Assembly (NCBI GenBank): GCA_023511295.1
Contig: JAIMBT010000007.1
Span: 1-64,000, forward strand
Length of the DNA stretch: 64,000 nt
Reading direction: 5' to 3'
Source of the DNA: Alicyclobacillus sp.
GTDB lineage: Bacteria; Bacillota; Bacilli; Alicyclobacillales; Alicyclobacillaceae
How positions within the stretch are numbered: position 1 is the stretch's first letter; every line of letters begins with the position of its first letter. A program made the position numbers and the translations under genes. The notes under the pieces were generated by a model. It was not told where the DNA came from. It did no database searches and saw only the letters and a program-made list of their open reading frames with translations. Below, one piece after another: positions 45,329 to 55,145 of this stretch.

Positions 45329-46189
45329 TTACTCGATGTTCTGTACCTGTTCGCGCAGCTGCTCGATCACGGTCTTCGCTTCCACTACACCTTTGACAAT
45401 CCCCACATCTCCAGCCTTGGACCCGATGGTGTTGACCTCGCGCAACATCTCCTGAGCGATGAAGTCGAGCCGCCGCCCAATCGGGCTGCCCGCAGCCAAG
45501 GAGGCGTCGAACTCGGCGATGTGACTCTGCAGCCGAACCAGCTCCTCATCGACCGCCGTCCGCTCGCTCCACAGCGCCACCTCTGCCAGCAACCGATCCT
45601 CGCTCACCGCGGCCGCCAATTCCTTCACGCGCTGACGGGCGCGCGTCAACAACTGGTCGTGCACCGCCGGCGCGAGGGCCGCCACGCCTGCCACCACCTC
45701 ACCGAGTTGGGACACCCGAGCGCGCAGGTCCGCGGCCAACCGCGCTCCCTCCCGTTCGCGCATCGCCCGCAGTTGACCGACCGCTTCGGCCGCCACGCTG
45801 CGGACGGGGTCGGCCAACGCGGCGATGTCCACCTCTTCTGCCTCCACACGCACGACGTCAACCTGGTCCAGCCAGCGTGCGCCGTCGAAGCCGCGCCGCC
45901 GAGCTTCCGCCTGCAACTCGACCAGTTGTTCGAGGAGACGCCAATCGACCCGCACGGTCCGCTGCGGAGGAGCGACCGGGTCCACCTGCACGAACACGTC
46001 GCAGTGCCCGCGTGCAACGCCCTCCGCCAGGACGGCCCGGACGACTTCTTCCAGTGCCAGGTATTCCCGGTTCATGCGAATTTGAAACTCCGCAAACCGG
46101 TGGTTGACGCTGCGCACCTCCACCCGGACACGCAGGCCCGCCGCCTCGCACATCGCCTGTCCATACCCTGTCATACTTCGAATCGGCAT
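45329..46189 (-). CDS. yicC: YicC family endoribonuclease
   Basis: YicC/YloC proteins are RNases or RNase adaptors that influence small-RNA and mRNA turnover. The 286-residue product starts MPIRSMTGYGQA, contains EVRSVNHRFAEFQIRM, and ends with the DUF1732-type block GRRLDFIAQEMLREVNTIGSKA. First gene of the long minus-strand operon, 30 bases before remA, and preceded by a clear promoter. Confidence 0.93.
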   Translation of the reverse strand: MPIRSMTGYGQAMCEAAGLRVRVEVRSVNHRFAEFQIRMNREYLALEEVVRAVLAEGVARGHCDVFVQVDPVAPPQRTVRVDWRLLEQLVELQAEARRRGFDGARWLDQVDVVRVEAEEVDIAALADPVRSVAAEAVGQLRAMREREGARLAADLRARVSQLGEVVAGVAALAPAVHDQLLTRARQRVKELAAAVSEDRLLAEVALWSERTAVDEELVRLQSHIAEFDASLAAGSPIGRRLDFIAQEMLREVNTIGSKAGDVGIVKGVVEAKTVIEQLREQVQNIE

Positions 46190-46255
46190 CGTCCTGCCCC
46201 CAAGGGAGACCGCACCAGCGTTCCCCCGCGGCTACGCCGCTTCAAACGTGCCTAT

Positions 46256-46284
46256 ATTCTACTGCCGCACAAGCAAAAGTACAA
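46256..46284 (-). promoter_or_regulatory. Promoter of the yicC-to-rpe operon
   Basis: TTGTAC (46279-46284), a 17-base spacer and TAGAAT (46256-46261) on the minus strand, about 65 bases before yicC. A good sigma-A match. Confidence 0.7.
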
Positions 46285-46345
46285 GTTATCTCCCGCTCTC
46301 TCAGCCTAGGTCACTGGCACGGGCTCATCAGCCGGTTGCGAACGA

Positions 46346-46380
46346 AACGCCCCCCGGCCAGTCCAGCCATGGAGGGCGTT
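46346..46380 (-). terminator. Terminator of the Ca2+-ATPase gene
   Basis: On the minus strand a 10-bp stem (46371-46380 with 46346-46355, one G-T pair) is followed by TTTCGTT, about 60 bases past the ATPase stop. Confidence 0.6.
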
Positions 46381-46438
46381 GCGAGATGCCAATCTTGCAC
46401 CGGGTGTCGAGCAGACCTCAAGGTTCCCTCGGGCGGGG

Positions 46439-49147
46439 CTACCGGACGGCCGCCTTCGTTTTCAGGGCCTTGCGGCCGGCGCGCCGGAGCGACAGCGCAA
46501 ACGTCGGAACGGCCGCAGCCACCACCACAATCAGCCACTCCAACCCGGAGAGCCGGACGGTGCTGAACACGTGCGCAAGCCCGGGGACGTAGATGGTCAA
46601 AAGGAACAGGGCCAACGACGCCGCGACCGCCAGAACCAGCCAGATGTTCTCGAACAGGTTTCGCTTCCAAATCCCTCCTTCGACGCTGCGGCAGTCGAAC
46701 ACGAGGATGAACTGCGCCATCGTCAACGTCGCGTACGCCATCGTCTGGGCCCGCACGAGGTTTTGCGGCTGCGTGCGCAGCGCGTACAAGAACACCGCGA
46801 GGGTGACGATGCCAATGAGGATGCCGCGGCTTAAAATCTTCACAGAGAACCCTTTGGCGAAGATGCCCTCGTTGACGTCCCGCGGCGGGCGGTTCATGAT
46901 GTCGCGCTCCGCCGGGTCAACGCCGAGCGCAATCGCCGGGAGCCCATCGGTGACCAGGTTCACCCATAAGATTTGAATGGGCAGCAGCGGCAACGGCAGG
47001 CCAACCAACATCGCGACGAACATCGTCACGATTTCACCGACGTTGCTGGAGAGCAAGTAGCGGATGAACTTCTTAATGTTGTCGTAGATGCCGCGCCCTT
47101 CCTCGACCGCCGCGACGATGGTGGCGAAGTTGTCGTCGCCGAGAACGAGCGCAGAGGCTTCTTTGGCCACGTCGGTGCCGGACAGACCCATGGCAATCCC
47201 GATGTCCGCCTGCTTGATGGCCGGCGCATCGTTCACGCCATCCCCGGTCATCGCGACAATCTCACCGCGCGACTGCAGCGCCTTCACGATGCGCAGCTTG
47301 TGCTCCGGCGTGACGCGCGCATAGACGTAGATGTCCCGGACCTGGCGCGCCAGTTCCTCGTCGGACATCGCGTCGAGATCGGTCCCCGTGACCACCAGCC
47401 CGTCGGGGGGCAGCATTTCCAGTTGCCGCGCGATGGCGGTCGCTGTGGCCTGGTGGTCGCCCGTAATCATCACCGTCCGAATGCCAGCGGTGTGGCACTT
47501 GTGGATGGCCTCGTAGACCGATTCGCGCGGCGGGTCCATCATCCCGCACAGGCCCACGAACACCAATTGCTGCTCGGGATCTCGCTCCATCTTCACAGCC
47601 TCTACGCTGCGGAACTTCCGATACGCGAAGGCGATGTTGCGCAGCGCCTGCCCCGCCATCGTCTGGTTCGCGGTCAGCACCTGCTTGCGGATGCCGGCGG
47701 ACACCGGCTCTTCTCGGCCCTGCGTGAAGAACTTTGTGGACCGCTCCAGCAGGACGTCGGGCGCACCCTTGGTCAAGAGATAGATGTCCTCCCCCCGCCG
47801 CACGAGCACGGACATCAGTTTCCGGTCGGAATCGAACGGCAGTTCGTCAATCCGCTCGTACACCGCATCCGGGTCGTCAAAGCCTGCCTTCTTCGCCATC
47901 ACGAGCAGCGCGCCTTCGGTCGGATCTCCATCGCAGGCCCACTGTTCGCCGTCTTCGGTCGCGACCAGTTTCATGGTCGCGTTGTTGCAGGTCGCGCCAA
48001 TCTCCACCAGCCAGCGCAGGCTCTCCCGGCGCATCGCCCGGATGGCGCGGTCTTCGAACACGAACTCGCCGGTCGGGTCGTAGCCGCTGCCGGTCACGCG
48101 GTACCACTGCCCCTCGACCCATACGCGCTGCACGGTCATGCGGTTTTGCGTGAGCGTTCCGGTCTTATCCGAGCAGACCACCGTTGCGCAACCCAGCGTC
48201 TCCACGGAAGGCAGTTTGCGGACGATGGCACGGCGCTTGATCATGCGCTGCACCCCGAGCGCCAGGGCAATCGTGACAATGGCCGGGAGCCCTTCCGGAA
48301 TCGCAGCCACTGCCAGGCTGACGCCGGCGAGGAACATCTGGTACAGGGGCTTGCCGTGCAACACCCCCGTGACGACCACCAGCGCGGTGATGGCGAGGGC
48401 CAGCCAGACCAGGACCTTGCCCATCTGGTCGAGTCGCCGTTGCAAGGGAGTCAAGGTGTCCTCCGACTGTTGCATCAAATCGGCAATCTTGCCCATCTCG
48501 GTGCGCATCCCGGTCTCCGTCACGACGACTTCCGCTTTTCCGCGAGTCACCATCGTACCCATGTACACCATGTTCACGCGGTCGCCGAGCGGAGCGGCCG
48601 GATCGACATAGGCCGAGGCCTGCTTGCTGACCGGCACAGACTCGCCGGTCAGGGACGACTCCTCCACGTCGAGCCCCGGGGAGGCTACAATCCGCCCGTC
48701 TGCCGGAACCCGGTCGCCGCCTTCGAGCAGGATGATGTCGCCGGGAACCAACTCTTTTGCCGCGATGGTGACCACCTTTCCATCTCGGCGGACCTTGGCC
48801 ATCGGCGCCGTCAGTTCCTTCAGCGCCGCCAGTGAGCGCTCTGCCCGCACCTCTTGAACGAAGCCGAGCACCCCGTTCAAGATGATGATGGCGATGATGG
48901 TGATGGCGTCGGTGTACTCGCCGAGCAGTCCGGAGATGAGCGTCGCAGCGAGCAGAACCAAGATCATGAAGTCGCGAAACTGATTGAGGAAGATGGTCAA
49001 CAAGGAGACCTTGTCGCCCTCCACCAACTGGTTCCATCCTACCTGGTCTCGCCTTGCCTGCACCTCGGACTCGCTCAACCCAGCTGGCGACGCCTCCAAA
49101 AGCGCCAGGCAGTCTTTGGCCGCTAAAGAATGCCAGTTCTTTTCCAC
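46439..49147 (-). CDS. yloB: P-type calcium-transporting ATPase (YloB-like)
   Basis: A SERCA-like pump exporting Ca2+; B. subtilis YloB supports germination and calcium resistance. The 902-residue product has the actuator motif SLTGESVPV, helix M4 with [11 protein letters not shown] (the calcium-ligand PEGLP), the phosphorylation site [23 protein letters not shown] and [21 protein letters not shown], and about ten membrane spans. GTG at 49147 has GGGG eight bases upstream; ATG at 49171 lacks a site. Divergent from rqcH. Confidence 0.94.
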   Translation of the reverse strand: MEKNWHSLAAKDCLALLEASPAGLSESEVQARRDQVGWNQLVEGDKVSLLTIFLNQFRDFMILVLLAATLISGLLGEYTDAITIIAIIILNGVLGFVQEVRAERSLAALKELTAPMAKVRRDGKVVTIAAKELVPGDIILLEGGDRVPADGRIVASPGLDVEESSLTGESVPVSKQASAYVDPAAPLGDRVNMVYMGTMVTRGKAEVVVTETGMRTEMGKIADLMQQSEDTLTPLQRRLDQMGKVLVWLALAITALVVVTGVLHGKPLYQMFLAGVSLAVAAIPEGLPAIVTIALALGVQRMIKRRAIVRKLPSVETLGCATVVCSDKTGTLTQNRMTVQRVWVEGQWYRVTGSGYDPTGEFVFEDRAIRAMRRESLRWLVEIGATCNNATMKLVATEDGEQWACDGDPTEGALLVMAKKAGFDDPDAVYERIDELPFDSDRKLMSVLVRRGEDIYLLTKGAPDVLLERSTKFFTQGREEPVSAGIRKQVLTANQTMAGQALRNIAFAYRKFRSVEAVKMERDPEQQLVFVGLCGMMDPPRESVYEAIHKCHTAGIRTVMITGDHQATATAIARQLEMLPPDGLVVTGTDLDAMSDEELARQVRDIYVYARVTPEHKLRIVKALQSRGEIVAMTGDGVNDAPAIKQADIGIAMGLSGTDVAKEASALVLGDDNFATIVAAVEEGRGIYDNIKKFIRYLLSSNVGEIVTMFVAMLVGLPLPLLPIQILWVNLVTDGLPAIALGVDPAERDIMNRPPRDVNEGIFAKGFSVKILSRGILIGIVTLAVFLYALRTQPQNLVRAQTMAYATLTMAQFILVFDCRSVEGGIWKRNLFENIWLVLAVAASLALFLLTIYVPGLAHVFSTVRLSGLEWLIVVVAAAVPTFALSLRRAGRKALKTKAAVR

Positions 49148-49297
49148 TGAGGCCACCCCTTCGCGTCTCATGTCTCGTAATCCTTATGCTTGTACCGAGC
49201 GAAAGATGTCCAAGCGGGCAGGATGTCCGCGCCCCGAGGTACGGGGCGCCAGCCGGCATCGGCAGGCACCGCACCTCGCGCCGCAGCCGAGTTGCTT

Positions 49298-49326
49298 TTG
49301 ACCCCGTTTCCGCGACCCCTTATACT
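49298..49326 (+). promoter_or_regulatory. rqcH promoter
   Basis: TTGACC (49298-49303) and TATACT (49321-49326) separated by exactly 17 bases, 32 bases upstream of the rqcH ATG. Confidence 0.8.
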
Positions 49327-49357
49327 TCGGTGAAAGAGATTCACGGGAGGAACAGGC

Positions 49358-51136
49358 ATGGACGGGCTTGGGATACGAGTGTTGGCGCAGGAGTGGAACG
49401 CGTGGTTCGCCGGGGCCCGAATCGACAAGGTCCATCAGCCGACCGCGCGCGAGTTGGTCCTCGCGGTCCGTGCACCCGGCCGCAGTGAACGCATCCTGTT
49501 GTCCGCGGACCGCCAGGCACCGCGCGCTCACGGGTTGCGCGGCGGCCGTCCGGCAAACCCGACAGATCCGCCGATGTTTTGCATGTTGGTTCGACGGCGG
49601 ATTGAAGGCGGCCGCATCGTTTCCGTCCAGCAACCCGGTTGGGAACGCGTCTTGCAGATCCACGTCGAGTCGCTGGACGACATCGGAGAGCCTGCCCACT
49701 TCGCACTGGTCCTGGAGATGATGGGCAAGCACAGCAACCTCATCTTCTGTGCGGCAGATCCCCTCGGCACCCCACTGCGCGTGCTCGACGCGGTGGTGCA
49801 CGTCACGGCCGATATGAGTCGGGTGCGGCAGGTCATACCGGGCGTCCCCTACCAGGCGCCGCCGCCGCAGGACAAGGTCACGGTGTCTGCGTTGACCGTG
49901 GGAGAGGTCGCGGACCTCCTCGCGGGCCGTTCCGAGCGGTCGGTTCTGCGGTCGTTTCTCGCCCGGGTCCACGGCGTTGGGCCAGAGTTGATTCGCGAGA
50001 CCGCAGCCCGAGTCGGGTGGGACGCGGCGCCGGAGGTGTGGCTCGCACAGCTTCGGGAACTGTTCAATCCCGCTGCCGCGGGCCACTCCACCCCGACCGT
50101 CGGCGTCAACGAGCTCGGGTATGTTGTCGCTGCGGCACCGTTCCCGCTGACGTTTACGCCACGGGCCGAGACCGCCTCGTCGTTTGACGCGGCGGTCGAG
50201 CAGTTGTACGCCGATGCTGTGCGACGCCTCCAGAACTCGTCCGCCTATCGAGAACTGGACCAAGCGATTGCGGCACAACTGGACCGCCTGCGCGGGAAGC
50301 GTGCGAAGCTGGAGCAGGAACAGGTGGACGAGCGCGAGATCGAGTCTCTACGGATGCAGGGGGACCTCCTCATGGCGTTCCTGCACCAGGTTCAGAAGGG
50401 CCGCCGCTCGGTGACCCTGCCGAACTTCTACGACGGCGACCGTCCCTGCACCATCGCCCTCGATCCCGCACTCAGCCCGACGGAAAACGCCACGCGCTAC
50501 TACAAGCGGGCGAGCAAGCGCAAGCGGGCGCTGCCCGTCGTCGCTGCGGAATTGGAGCGCACCGCGGACGACATCCGGTACCTGGAGAGCGTGCTCGCGA
50601 CGCTGGAACAGGGGGACCCCAGCCTGTATCCGGCGATTCGCAAGGAGTTGGAGCGGCAGGGATTCATCCGGCCGAAGGTACAGGCGCAAGGACGGCGCAA
50701 GGGAGTGACCGCGGAAAAGCGAAACGGGCGCGGCAAAGACGACATTGGGAGACCGGACGAATACCGAAGCAGCGACGGCTGGCGCATTCGAGTTGGGCGC
50801 AACAACCTCCAGAACGACCGATTGACACTGCGCCAGAGCCGGCCGGACGACCTGTGGTTCCACGTCAAAGACGCACCCGGTTCGCACGTCGTGGTGGAAG
50901 TGCCGTCTACACCGGTTCCCGAGACGACGCTGGCGGAGGCGGCCTTGCTCGCCGCGTACTTCAGCAAACTCCGCACAGAAGCCAACGTCCCAGTCGACTA
51001 CACCGCGGTGCGACACGTCTGGAAACCGAACGGCGCCCGGCCCGGACACGTCCTCTACGAGGGCCAGCGGACCGTCTACGCAACGCCGGACAAGGCCTTG
51101 ATGGACGGACTCCTCGCGCGCCGCGTCACGCCGTGA
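49358..51136 (+). CDS. rqcH: Ribosome quality control protein RqcH (NFACT family)
   Basis: RqcH binds 50S subunits carrying stalled peptidyl-tRNA and directs alanine tailing; the family was first known as fibronectin-binding protein A. The 592-residue product has NFACT-N (GIRVLAQEWNAWFAGARIDKVHQ), helix-hairpin-helix and coiled-coil regions (residues about 175-400), and the NFACT-R domain with RVGRNNLQNDRLTLR and DLWFHVKDAPGSHVVV. ATG after GGGAGGAACAGGC. Single-gene plus-strand unit. Confidence 0.95.
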   Translation: MDGLGIRVLAQEWNAWFAGARIDKVHQPTARELVLAVRAPGRSERILLSADRQAPRAHGLRGGRPANPTDPPMFCMLVRRRIEGGRIVSVQQPGWERVLQIHVESLDDIGEPAHFALVLEMMGKHSNLIFCAADPLGTPLRVLDAVVHVTADMSRVRQVIPGVPYQAPPPQDKVTVSALTVGEVADLLAGRSERSVLRSFLARVHGVGPELIRETAARVGWDAAPEVWLAQLRELFNPAAAGHSTPTVGVNELGYVVAAAPFPLTFTPRAETASSFDAAVEQLYADAVRRLQNSSAYRELDQAIAAQLDRLRGKRAKLEQEQVDEREIESLRMQGDLLMAFLHQVQKGRRSVTLPNFYDGDRPCTIALDPALSPTENATRYYKRASKRKRALPVVAAELERTADDIRYLESVLATLEQGDPSLYPAIRKELERQGFIRPKVQAQGRRKGVTAEKRNGRGKDDIGRPDEYRSSDGWRIRVGRNNLQNDRLTLRQSRPDDLWFHVKDAPGSHVVVEVPSTPVPETTLAEAALLAAYFSKLRTEANVPVDYTAVRHVWKPNGARPGHVLYEGQRTVYATPDKALMDGLLARRVTP

Positions 51137-51148
51137 GCGCAGACGGTC

Positions 51149-52711
51149 TCACGGGCCCTCCGCTGACCGATTCGGGCCGCACCAGCCGTCAAACAGGTCC
51201 AACCGATGCCGCTCGGGCAGGTCTGCCCACCCTTCGGACGAGTCGGCTACCTCGCCACCCCAGACGGCGGTGAGCGTAGCGAGACATTCGTCGCGCGCGA
51301 GGTAGCGAAGCAGGTCGACCGCCACGCGCCGCCCCATCGCCTGGACGGACGTCGGCGCGGCGTCCGCCCACCAGCGCGCCCAGCGGGCGATGTCGCGCCG
51401 GGTGGCCGCCTCTGCGAATGCCCGCCACAGCATGAAGTAGCACGCCACCGCCTCTGCTTGCTCTACGCGACCCTCGAAGTTGTTCACCGTCGTCGCGAAA
51501 TCGTCGAACAGTAACAGGCCGGGCAATACCGCAGGCAGCGCGGCCGGATGTGCGCGCAGCGTCGCTTCGCCAATCGTCCGCACGACCTGCCACGTTCGCA
51601 GTGCGAACACCTCTCCGCGTTCGCCGACGGCGCTCGCCTTCGCGGCCATTCGGTACACGCGCAGGACGACGTTCTCCACCTGCAGGATGTGCCCGTCGCT
51701 GAGGAGGCAGCTGAACGTCAGGTGGCGAAACGCGCGGACCACCCACTCTGCCGTCAGCCAGTCGGAGGATTCCACGCACACCGCTCCGAACGCCGCGAGC
51801 GCGTCAAGCGCGGCCGTGACGACCGCGGTCTCCCGCTCCTTGACCGCCACGCCGGCAATCTCGGTCCACTGGTCAATGACGACACGGTACAGGTCCGGCC
51901 AGTCGAGCTGCGCACCGCGTGCACGAGCCCCGGCGAGCACGGGGCGACCTACGCGCATTCTGCCTGTGCCGTCCCCGGCGGCGCGCCGCCAAAGCCCCTC
52001 TTCCGGCAGCGTGTGGGCGATGTCGCGCAGCACCTCGACGCAGCGCATTCCGGTCACCGAATCGCTGAACGACGCCGCCCGCTTGGCGATATCGCAGATC
52101 TGCTCAATGCTGTCGAGCGCCGCACCCAAGCGCCCGCGCTGGCAGGAACGGCGGTACTCGCGCCGGATGAGCTCGATGATGCGTTCCGGCTTGAGCAACT
52201 GAACGACCGCGTACATATACAGGAGCAGGCTGACGAAGCAGATGGCGACCATCACGAGGTCGGAGCTCATCTCCACGTCGAGGCGCGGTGGGAGCGGTTC
52301 GTTCACCGGATCGCGAATCTGCGCCATCAAAAAAAAGCTGTGCATAATCGTCCCGAGATAGAACAAGAATAGAGAGACGTTGTACGGCAGGCGGACGTAG
52401 AAGTCCAACACGCGCGCCGTGTAGTTGCCGGCGGTCATCTGGATGGCCACAAGGATGATAGAGATGCACAGCGCCAAGATGGTGGACAGAGACGATACAA
52501 TCGTATTCAAGTAGTTACGGGCGGTGTCCGTATCACCGGAAAACAGCGCGGGCGGGTGAGCGAACACGAGGGTCAGCACGGCACCCGCAAAGAACAGGTG
52601 GAACAGCCAGGAGGACACGGCCTCCCGCAGGTGCGCCGTCAGCCTGTGCAAGGACGCATCCGTCTCGATCTCCCCCACTCCCACGATGGTGTTGCAACAC
52701 TCTCTTTCCAT
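51149..52711 (-). CDS. DUF2254 membrane protein
   Basis: A 520-residue predicted membrane protein. Four hydrophobic spans occupy roughly the first 180 residues, and RNYLNTIVSSLSTILALCISIILVAI plus the polar loop MTAGNYTARVLDFYV is the DUF2254 hallmark. The remaining 340 residues form a cytoplasmic, helix-rich, Ala/Arg-rich domain. ATG at 52711 has no strong binding site, so the start is uncertain. No substrate is known for the family. It is divergent from the dehydrogenase at 52823 and convergent with rqcH. Confidence 0.8.
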   Translation of the reverse strand: MERECCNTIVGVGEIETDASLHRLTAHLREAVSSWLFHLFFAGAVLTLVFAHPPALFSGDTDTARNYLNTIVSSLSTILALCISIILVAIQMTAGNYTARVLDFYVRLPYNVSLFLFYLGTIMHSFFLMAQIRDPVNEPLPPRLDVEMSSDLVMVAICFVSLLLYMYAVVQLLKPERIIELIRREYRRSCQRGRLGAALDSIEQICDIAKRAASFSDSVTGMRCVEVLRDIAHTLPEEGLWRRAAGDGTGRMRVGRPVLAGARARGAQLDWPDLYRVVIDQWTEIAGVAVKERETAVVTAALDALAAFGAVCVESSDWLTAEWVVRAFRHLTFSCLLSDGHILQVENVVLRVYRMAAKASAVGERGEVFALRTWQVVRTIGEATLRAHPAALPAVLPGLLLFDDFATTVNNFEGRVEQAEAVACYFMLWRAFAEAATRRDIARWARWWADAAPTSVQAMGRRVAVDLLRYLARDECLATLTAVWGGEVADSSEGWADLPERHRLDLFDGWCGPNRSAEGP

Positions 52712-52822
52712 CCTGCCCCGTCTGTTCTATTATGAAACGGGACAGAAGGCTGGTCCGGCGCCCGGCGCACGGGTGCAAACCGAGAACGTGCAGTGCGACT
52801 GCGAGAGGAGCGCTTATTCCAC

Positions 52823-54112
52823 ATGGCCATGAATGTCGGCAAAAGACTGGCTGCTGGCGCAAACACCCCGCCCGCCAGCGAGAACGTGCTCACGAATACA
52901 CAATCCGCGATTCAGGCGGCCCTGTCGCGCCTGGGTTATCCTGATACGGTGTACGAGTTGCTGAAGGAGCCGATGCGGGTGCTGACCGTGCGCATCCCGG
53001 TTCGTATGGACGACGGGCGAACCGAGGTGTTTACCGGCTTTCGGGCCCAACACAACGACTCTGTTGGACCGACCAAGGGCGGGATTCGCTTCCACCCCCA
53101 GGTGTCCCTCGACGAGGTGAAGGCGCTCAGCATCTGGATGAGCATCAAGTGTGGCATCTTTGGACTGCCGTACGGTGGTGCCAAGGGCGGCATCATCTGT
53201 GACCCGCGCACGATGTCCGTGGGCGAACAGGAGCGCCTCGCCCGCGGGTACGTGCGCGCCGTCTCGCAGATTGTGGGTCCGACAAAAGACATCCCAGCGC
53301 CGGACGTCTATACGAACCCCCAGATTATGGCTTGGATGTACGACGAGTACAGCCGGATTCGCGAGTACGACTCGCCGGGGTTCATCACCGGCAAGCCGCT
53401 CGTGCTCGGCGGATCGCAGGGCCGCGAAAAGGCGACGGCCCTCGGCGTGTGCATCGCCATGCGAGAAGCAGCGCAGACATTGGAGAAGCCGCTGCAGGAC
53501 CTGACGGTGATTGTCCAGGGCTTCGGCAACGTTGGCAGCAACGTGGCGGCCATCCTGCACGACATGGGCGTCCGCGTCGTCGGCATCAGCGACGCGAACG
53601 GCGCGCTGTATGACCCCTCCGGGCTGAACATCCCTGACCTGCTCGACAAGCGCGATTCGTTTGGAATGGTGACAACCCACTTCAGCCACGTGATGTCGAA
53701 CGACGAACTCCTGGTGCAGCCGTGCGACGTTCTCGTACCGGCCGCGTTGGAAAACCAGATAACAGAACACAACGCCGCGGAGGTTCAGGCATCCATCGTC
53801 GTTGAGGCCGCCAACGGGCCCACCACCCCGGCCGCCGACGAGATCTTGAACGAACGCGGCGTTCTCGTCGTTCCCGATGTCCTGGCGAACGCCGGCGGCG
53901 TGACGGTGAGTTACTTTGAATGGGTTCAGAACAGCCAAGGTTGGTATTGGACGGAAGCAGAGGTCAACCAGCGGTTGGAACAGATGATGGTGCAATCCGT
54001 CCAAAACATCTTGAAGACCGCTCGGCGCTACCAGGTCAGCACGCGGCTGGCCGCGTACATGGTCGGCATCAAGCCGTTCGCGGAAGCGATGCGCTGGCGC
54101 GGTTGGGTCTAA
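52823..54112 (+). CDS. gudB: Glutamate dehydrogenase (Glu/Leu/Phe/Val dehydrogenase family)
   Basis: Interconverts glutamate and 2-oxoglutarate, usually NAD-dependent in Firmicutes. The 429-residue product has the substrate-binding PTKGGIRFHP, the catalytic Lys region PYGGAKGGI, the Rossmann motif VQGFGNVGSNVA and the C-terminal AAYMVGIKPFAEAM. ATG at 52823 is 12 bases from GAGGAG. Paralogous leucine dehydrogenases are shorter (about 365 residues), favouring glutamate. The promoter region overlaps that of the DUF2254 gene; TATTAT lies near 52729. Confidence 0.92.
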   Translation: MAMNVGKRLAAGANTPPASENVLTNTQSAIQAALSRLGYPDTVYELLKEPMRVLTVRIPVRMDDGRTEVFTGFRAQHNDSVGPTKGGIRFHPQVSLDEVKALSIWMSIKCGIFGLPYGGAKGGIICDPRTMSVGEQERLARGYVRAVSQIVGPTKDIPAPDVYTNPQIMAWMYDEYSRIREYDSPGFITGKPLVLGGSQGREKATALGVCIAMREAAQTLEKPLQDLTVIVQGFGNVGSNVAAILHDMGVRVVGISDANGALYDPSGLNIPDLLDKRDSFGMVTTHFSHVMSNDELLVQPCDVLVPAALENQITEHNAAEVQASIVVEAANGPTTPAADEILNERGVLVVPDVLANAGGVTVSYFEWVQNSQGWYWTEAEVNQRLEQMMVQSVQNILKTARRYQVSTRLAAYMVGIKPFAEAMRWRGWV

Positions 54113-54128
54113 TTTCGGCGCGGCCGCA

Positions 54129-54170
54129 GACCTTCGCGCTGGCTTCGAGTGACGTTGCCAGCGCGAGGTC
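54129..54170 (+). terminator. Stable hairpin after the dehydrogenase gene
   Basis: A 14-bp stem with one bulged T (GACCT-CGCGCTGGC pairing with GCCAGCGCGAGGTC) begins 17 bases past the gudB stop. There is no U-tract, so termination may be partial. The following 160 bases up to the Rieske gene hold no clear gene; TAAACT at 54248-54253 may be its -10. Confidence 0.5.
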
Positions 54171-54330
54171 GACCTGGCCGTTCCGGACGCTCGATACGCC
54201 AGAATCACAGGCCTTTCAAAATCAACATGAATTATCTTTCTATCCATGATAAACTGAAAGTGGCTTGCTTTGGCTCGACCGCTCACATCTCTATCATCTG
54301 TCCAAGATCGGCAGCAAGGAGGGAGACCGA

Positions 54331-54951
54331 ATGGAATGGAAGGACGGGGCACAGGCTCAAGGCACGCCGGGTTCACCTATCGCCGACGAACCAAAGGGGC
54401 TGACGCGCCGCCAGTTTTTGACGTATGTACTCGGTGGGACCGGGGCGTTCATGGGTACGCTGGTCGCAGCACCCTTGGTCATCAGCGCGTTTGACCCGCT
54501 GCATCGCGGCGCAGCCGGCTCGTGGTCGAAAACCGATTGGAAGCCGTCGGACTTCAACGACCAGTATCCCATCCACAAGACGTTCCAGCAGCATATCGAC
54601 GACGCCTGGAACTCCCAGGATAAAGGCAATGACGTCTACGTCATCAAGTACCAAAAGAAGTTGATGATTATGTCGCACACGTGCACGCACCTGGGGTGCC
54701 ACGTGAACGGGTCGGACCAACCGCAGCCAAAGTTCTTTTCGCCGGACGTCGGAAAGAACGTGTGGTTCTTCTGCCCGTGCCACGGCAGCCACTACAATCA
54801 ATATGGCGTGAACACACCGTCTTCACCGGCGCCGCGGCCGCTCGACTTGTATTACTACCGGATTGAGAGCGACGGAACCATCTCGGTGGGCAGCAATTTT
54901 CAAAGATATGATTATAACTGGGACGTCAATCCAAATCCAACGGTCGAGTAA
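54331..54951 (+). CDS. qcrA: Rieske iron-sulfur protein (QcrA-like)
   Basis: A membrane-anchored [2Fe-2S] protein acting in quinol:cytochrome c reductase or related electron transfer. The 206-residue product has a twin-arginine motif (TRRQFLTYVLGG, Arg26-Arg27) and a hydrophobic anchor at 31-50. The cluster ligands are C118-T-H120-L-G-C123 and C148-P-C150-H151, in CTHLGC and CPCHGS. Strong AAGGAGGGAG site. No cytochrome b (qcrB) or c (qcrC) gene follows, so it is a stand-alone copy, or its partners lie elsewhere. Confidence 0.9.
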   Translation: MEWKDGAQAQGTPGSPIADEPKGLTRRQFLTYVLGGTGAFMGTLVAAPLVISAFDPLHRGAAGSWSKTDWKPSDFNDQYPIHKTFQQHIDDAWNSQDKGNDVYVIKYQKKLMIMSHTCTHLGCHVNGSDQPQPKFFSPDVGKNVWFFCPCHGSHYNQYGVNTPSSPAPRPLDLYYYRIESDGTISVGSNFQRYDYNWDVNPNPTVE

Positions 54952-55022
54952 GCGCCGTCATTTTACCGGCTGGAGCGGGCCGGCAACCGACCGAGACGCC
55001 ATACATATCGAGGCGTAGCCAG

Positions 55023-55067
55023 CCCCGGAAGCCCCCGGTCCGACGTTCATCTGGGGGTCTTCCGGGG
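55023..55067. terminator. Hairpin between convergent qcrA and pyrE
   Basis: CCCCGGAAG at 55023-55031 pairs with 55059-55067, extended by CCCC/GGGG. It lies midway between two convergent stops. No U-tract, but the symmetric position suggests a bidirectional transcription end. Confidence 0.5.
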
Positions 55068-55145
55068 AGACCAAGTCCGCCTGGCGGCGCCAAAAGCCCC
55101 CCGCTGCTTGTCCACACGTGAATTCCGCAACGTGGCGCTCCCGAC

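Noticed and set aside
46973-48835. 620-codon plus-strand open frame opposite the Ca2+-ATPase gene
   Set aside because: His/Arg-rich translation typical of the antisense frame of a GC-rich gene; the minus strand carries all P-type ATPase motifs.
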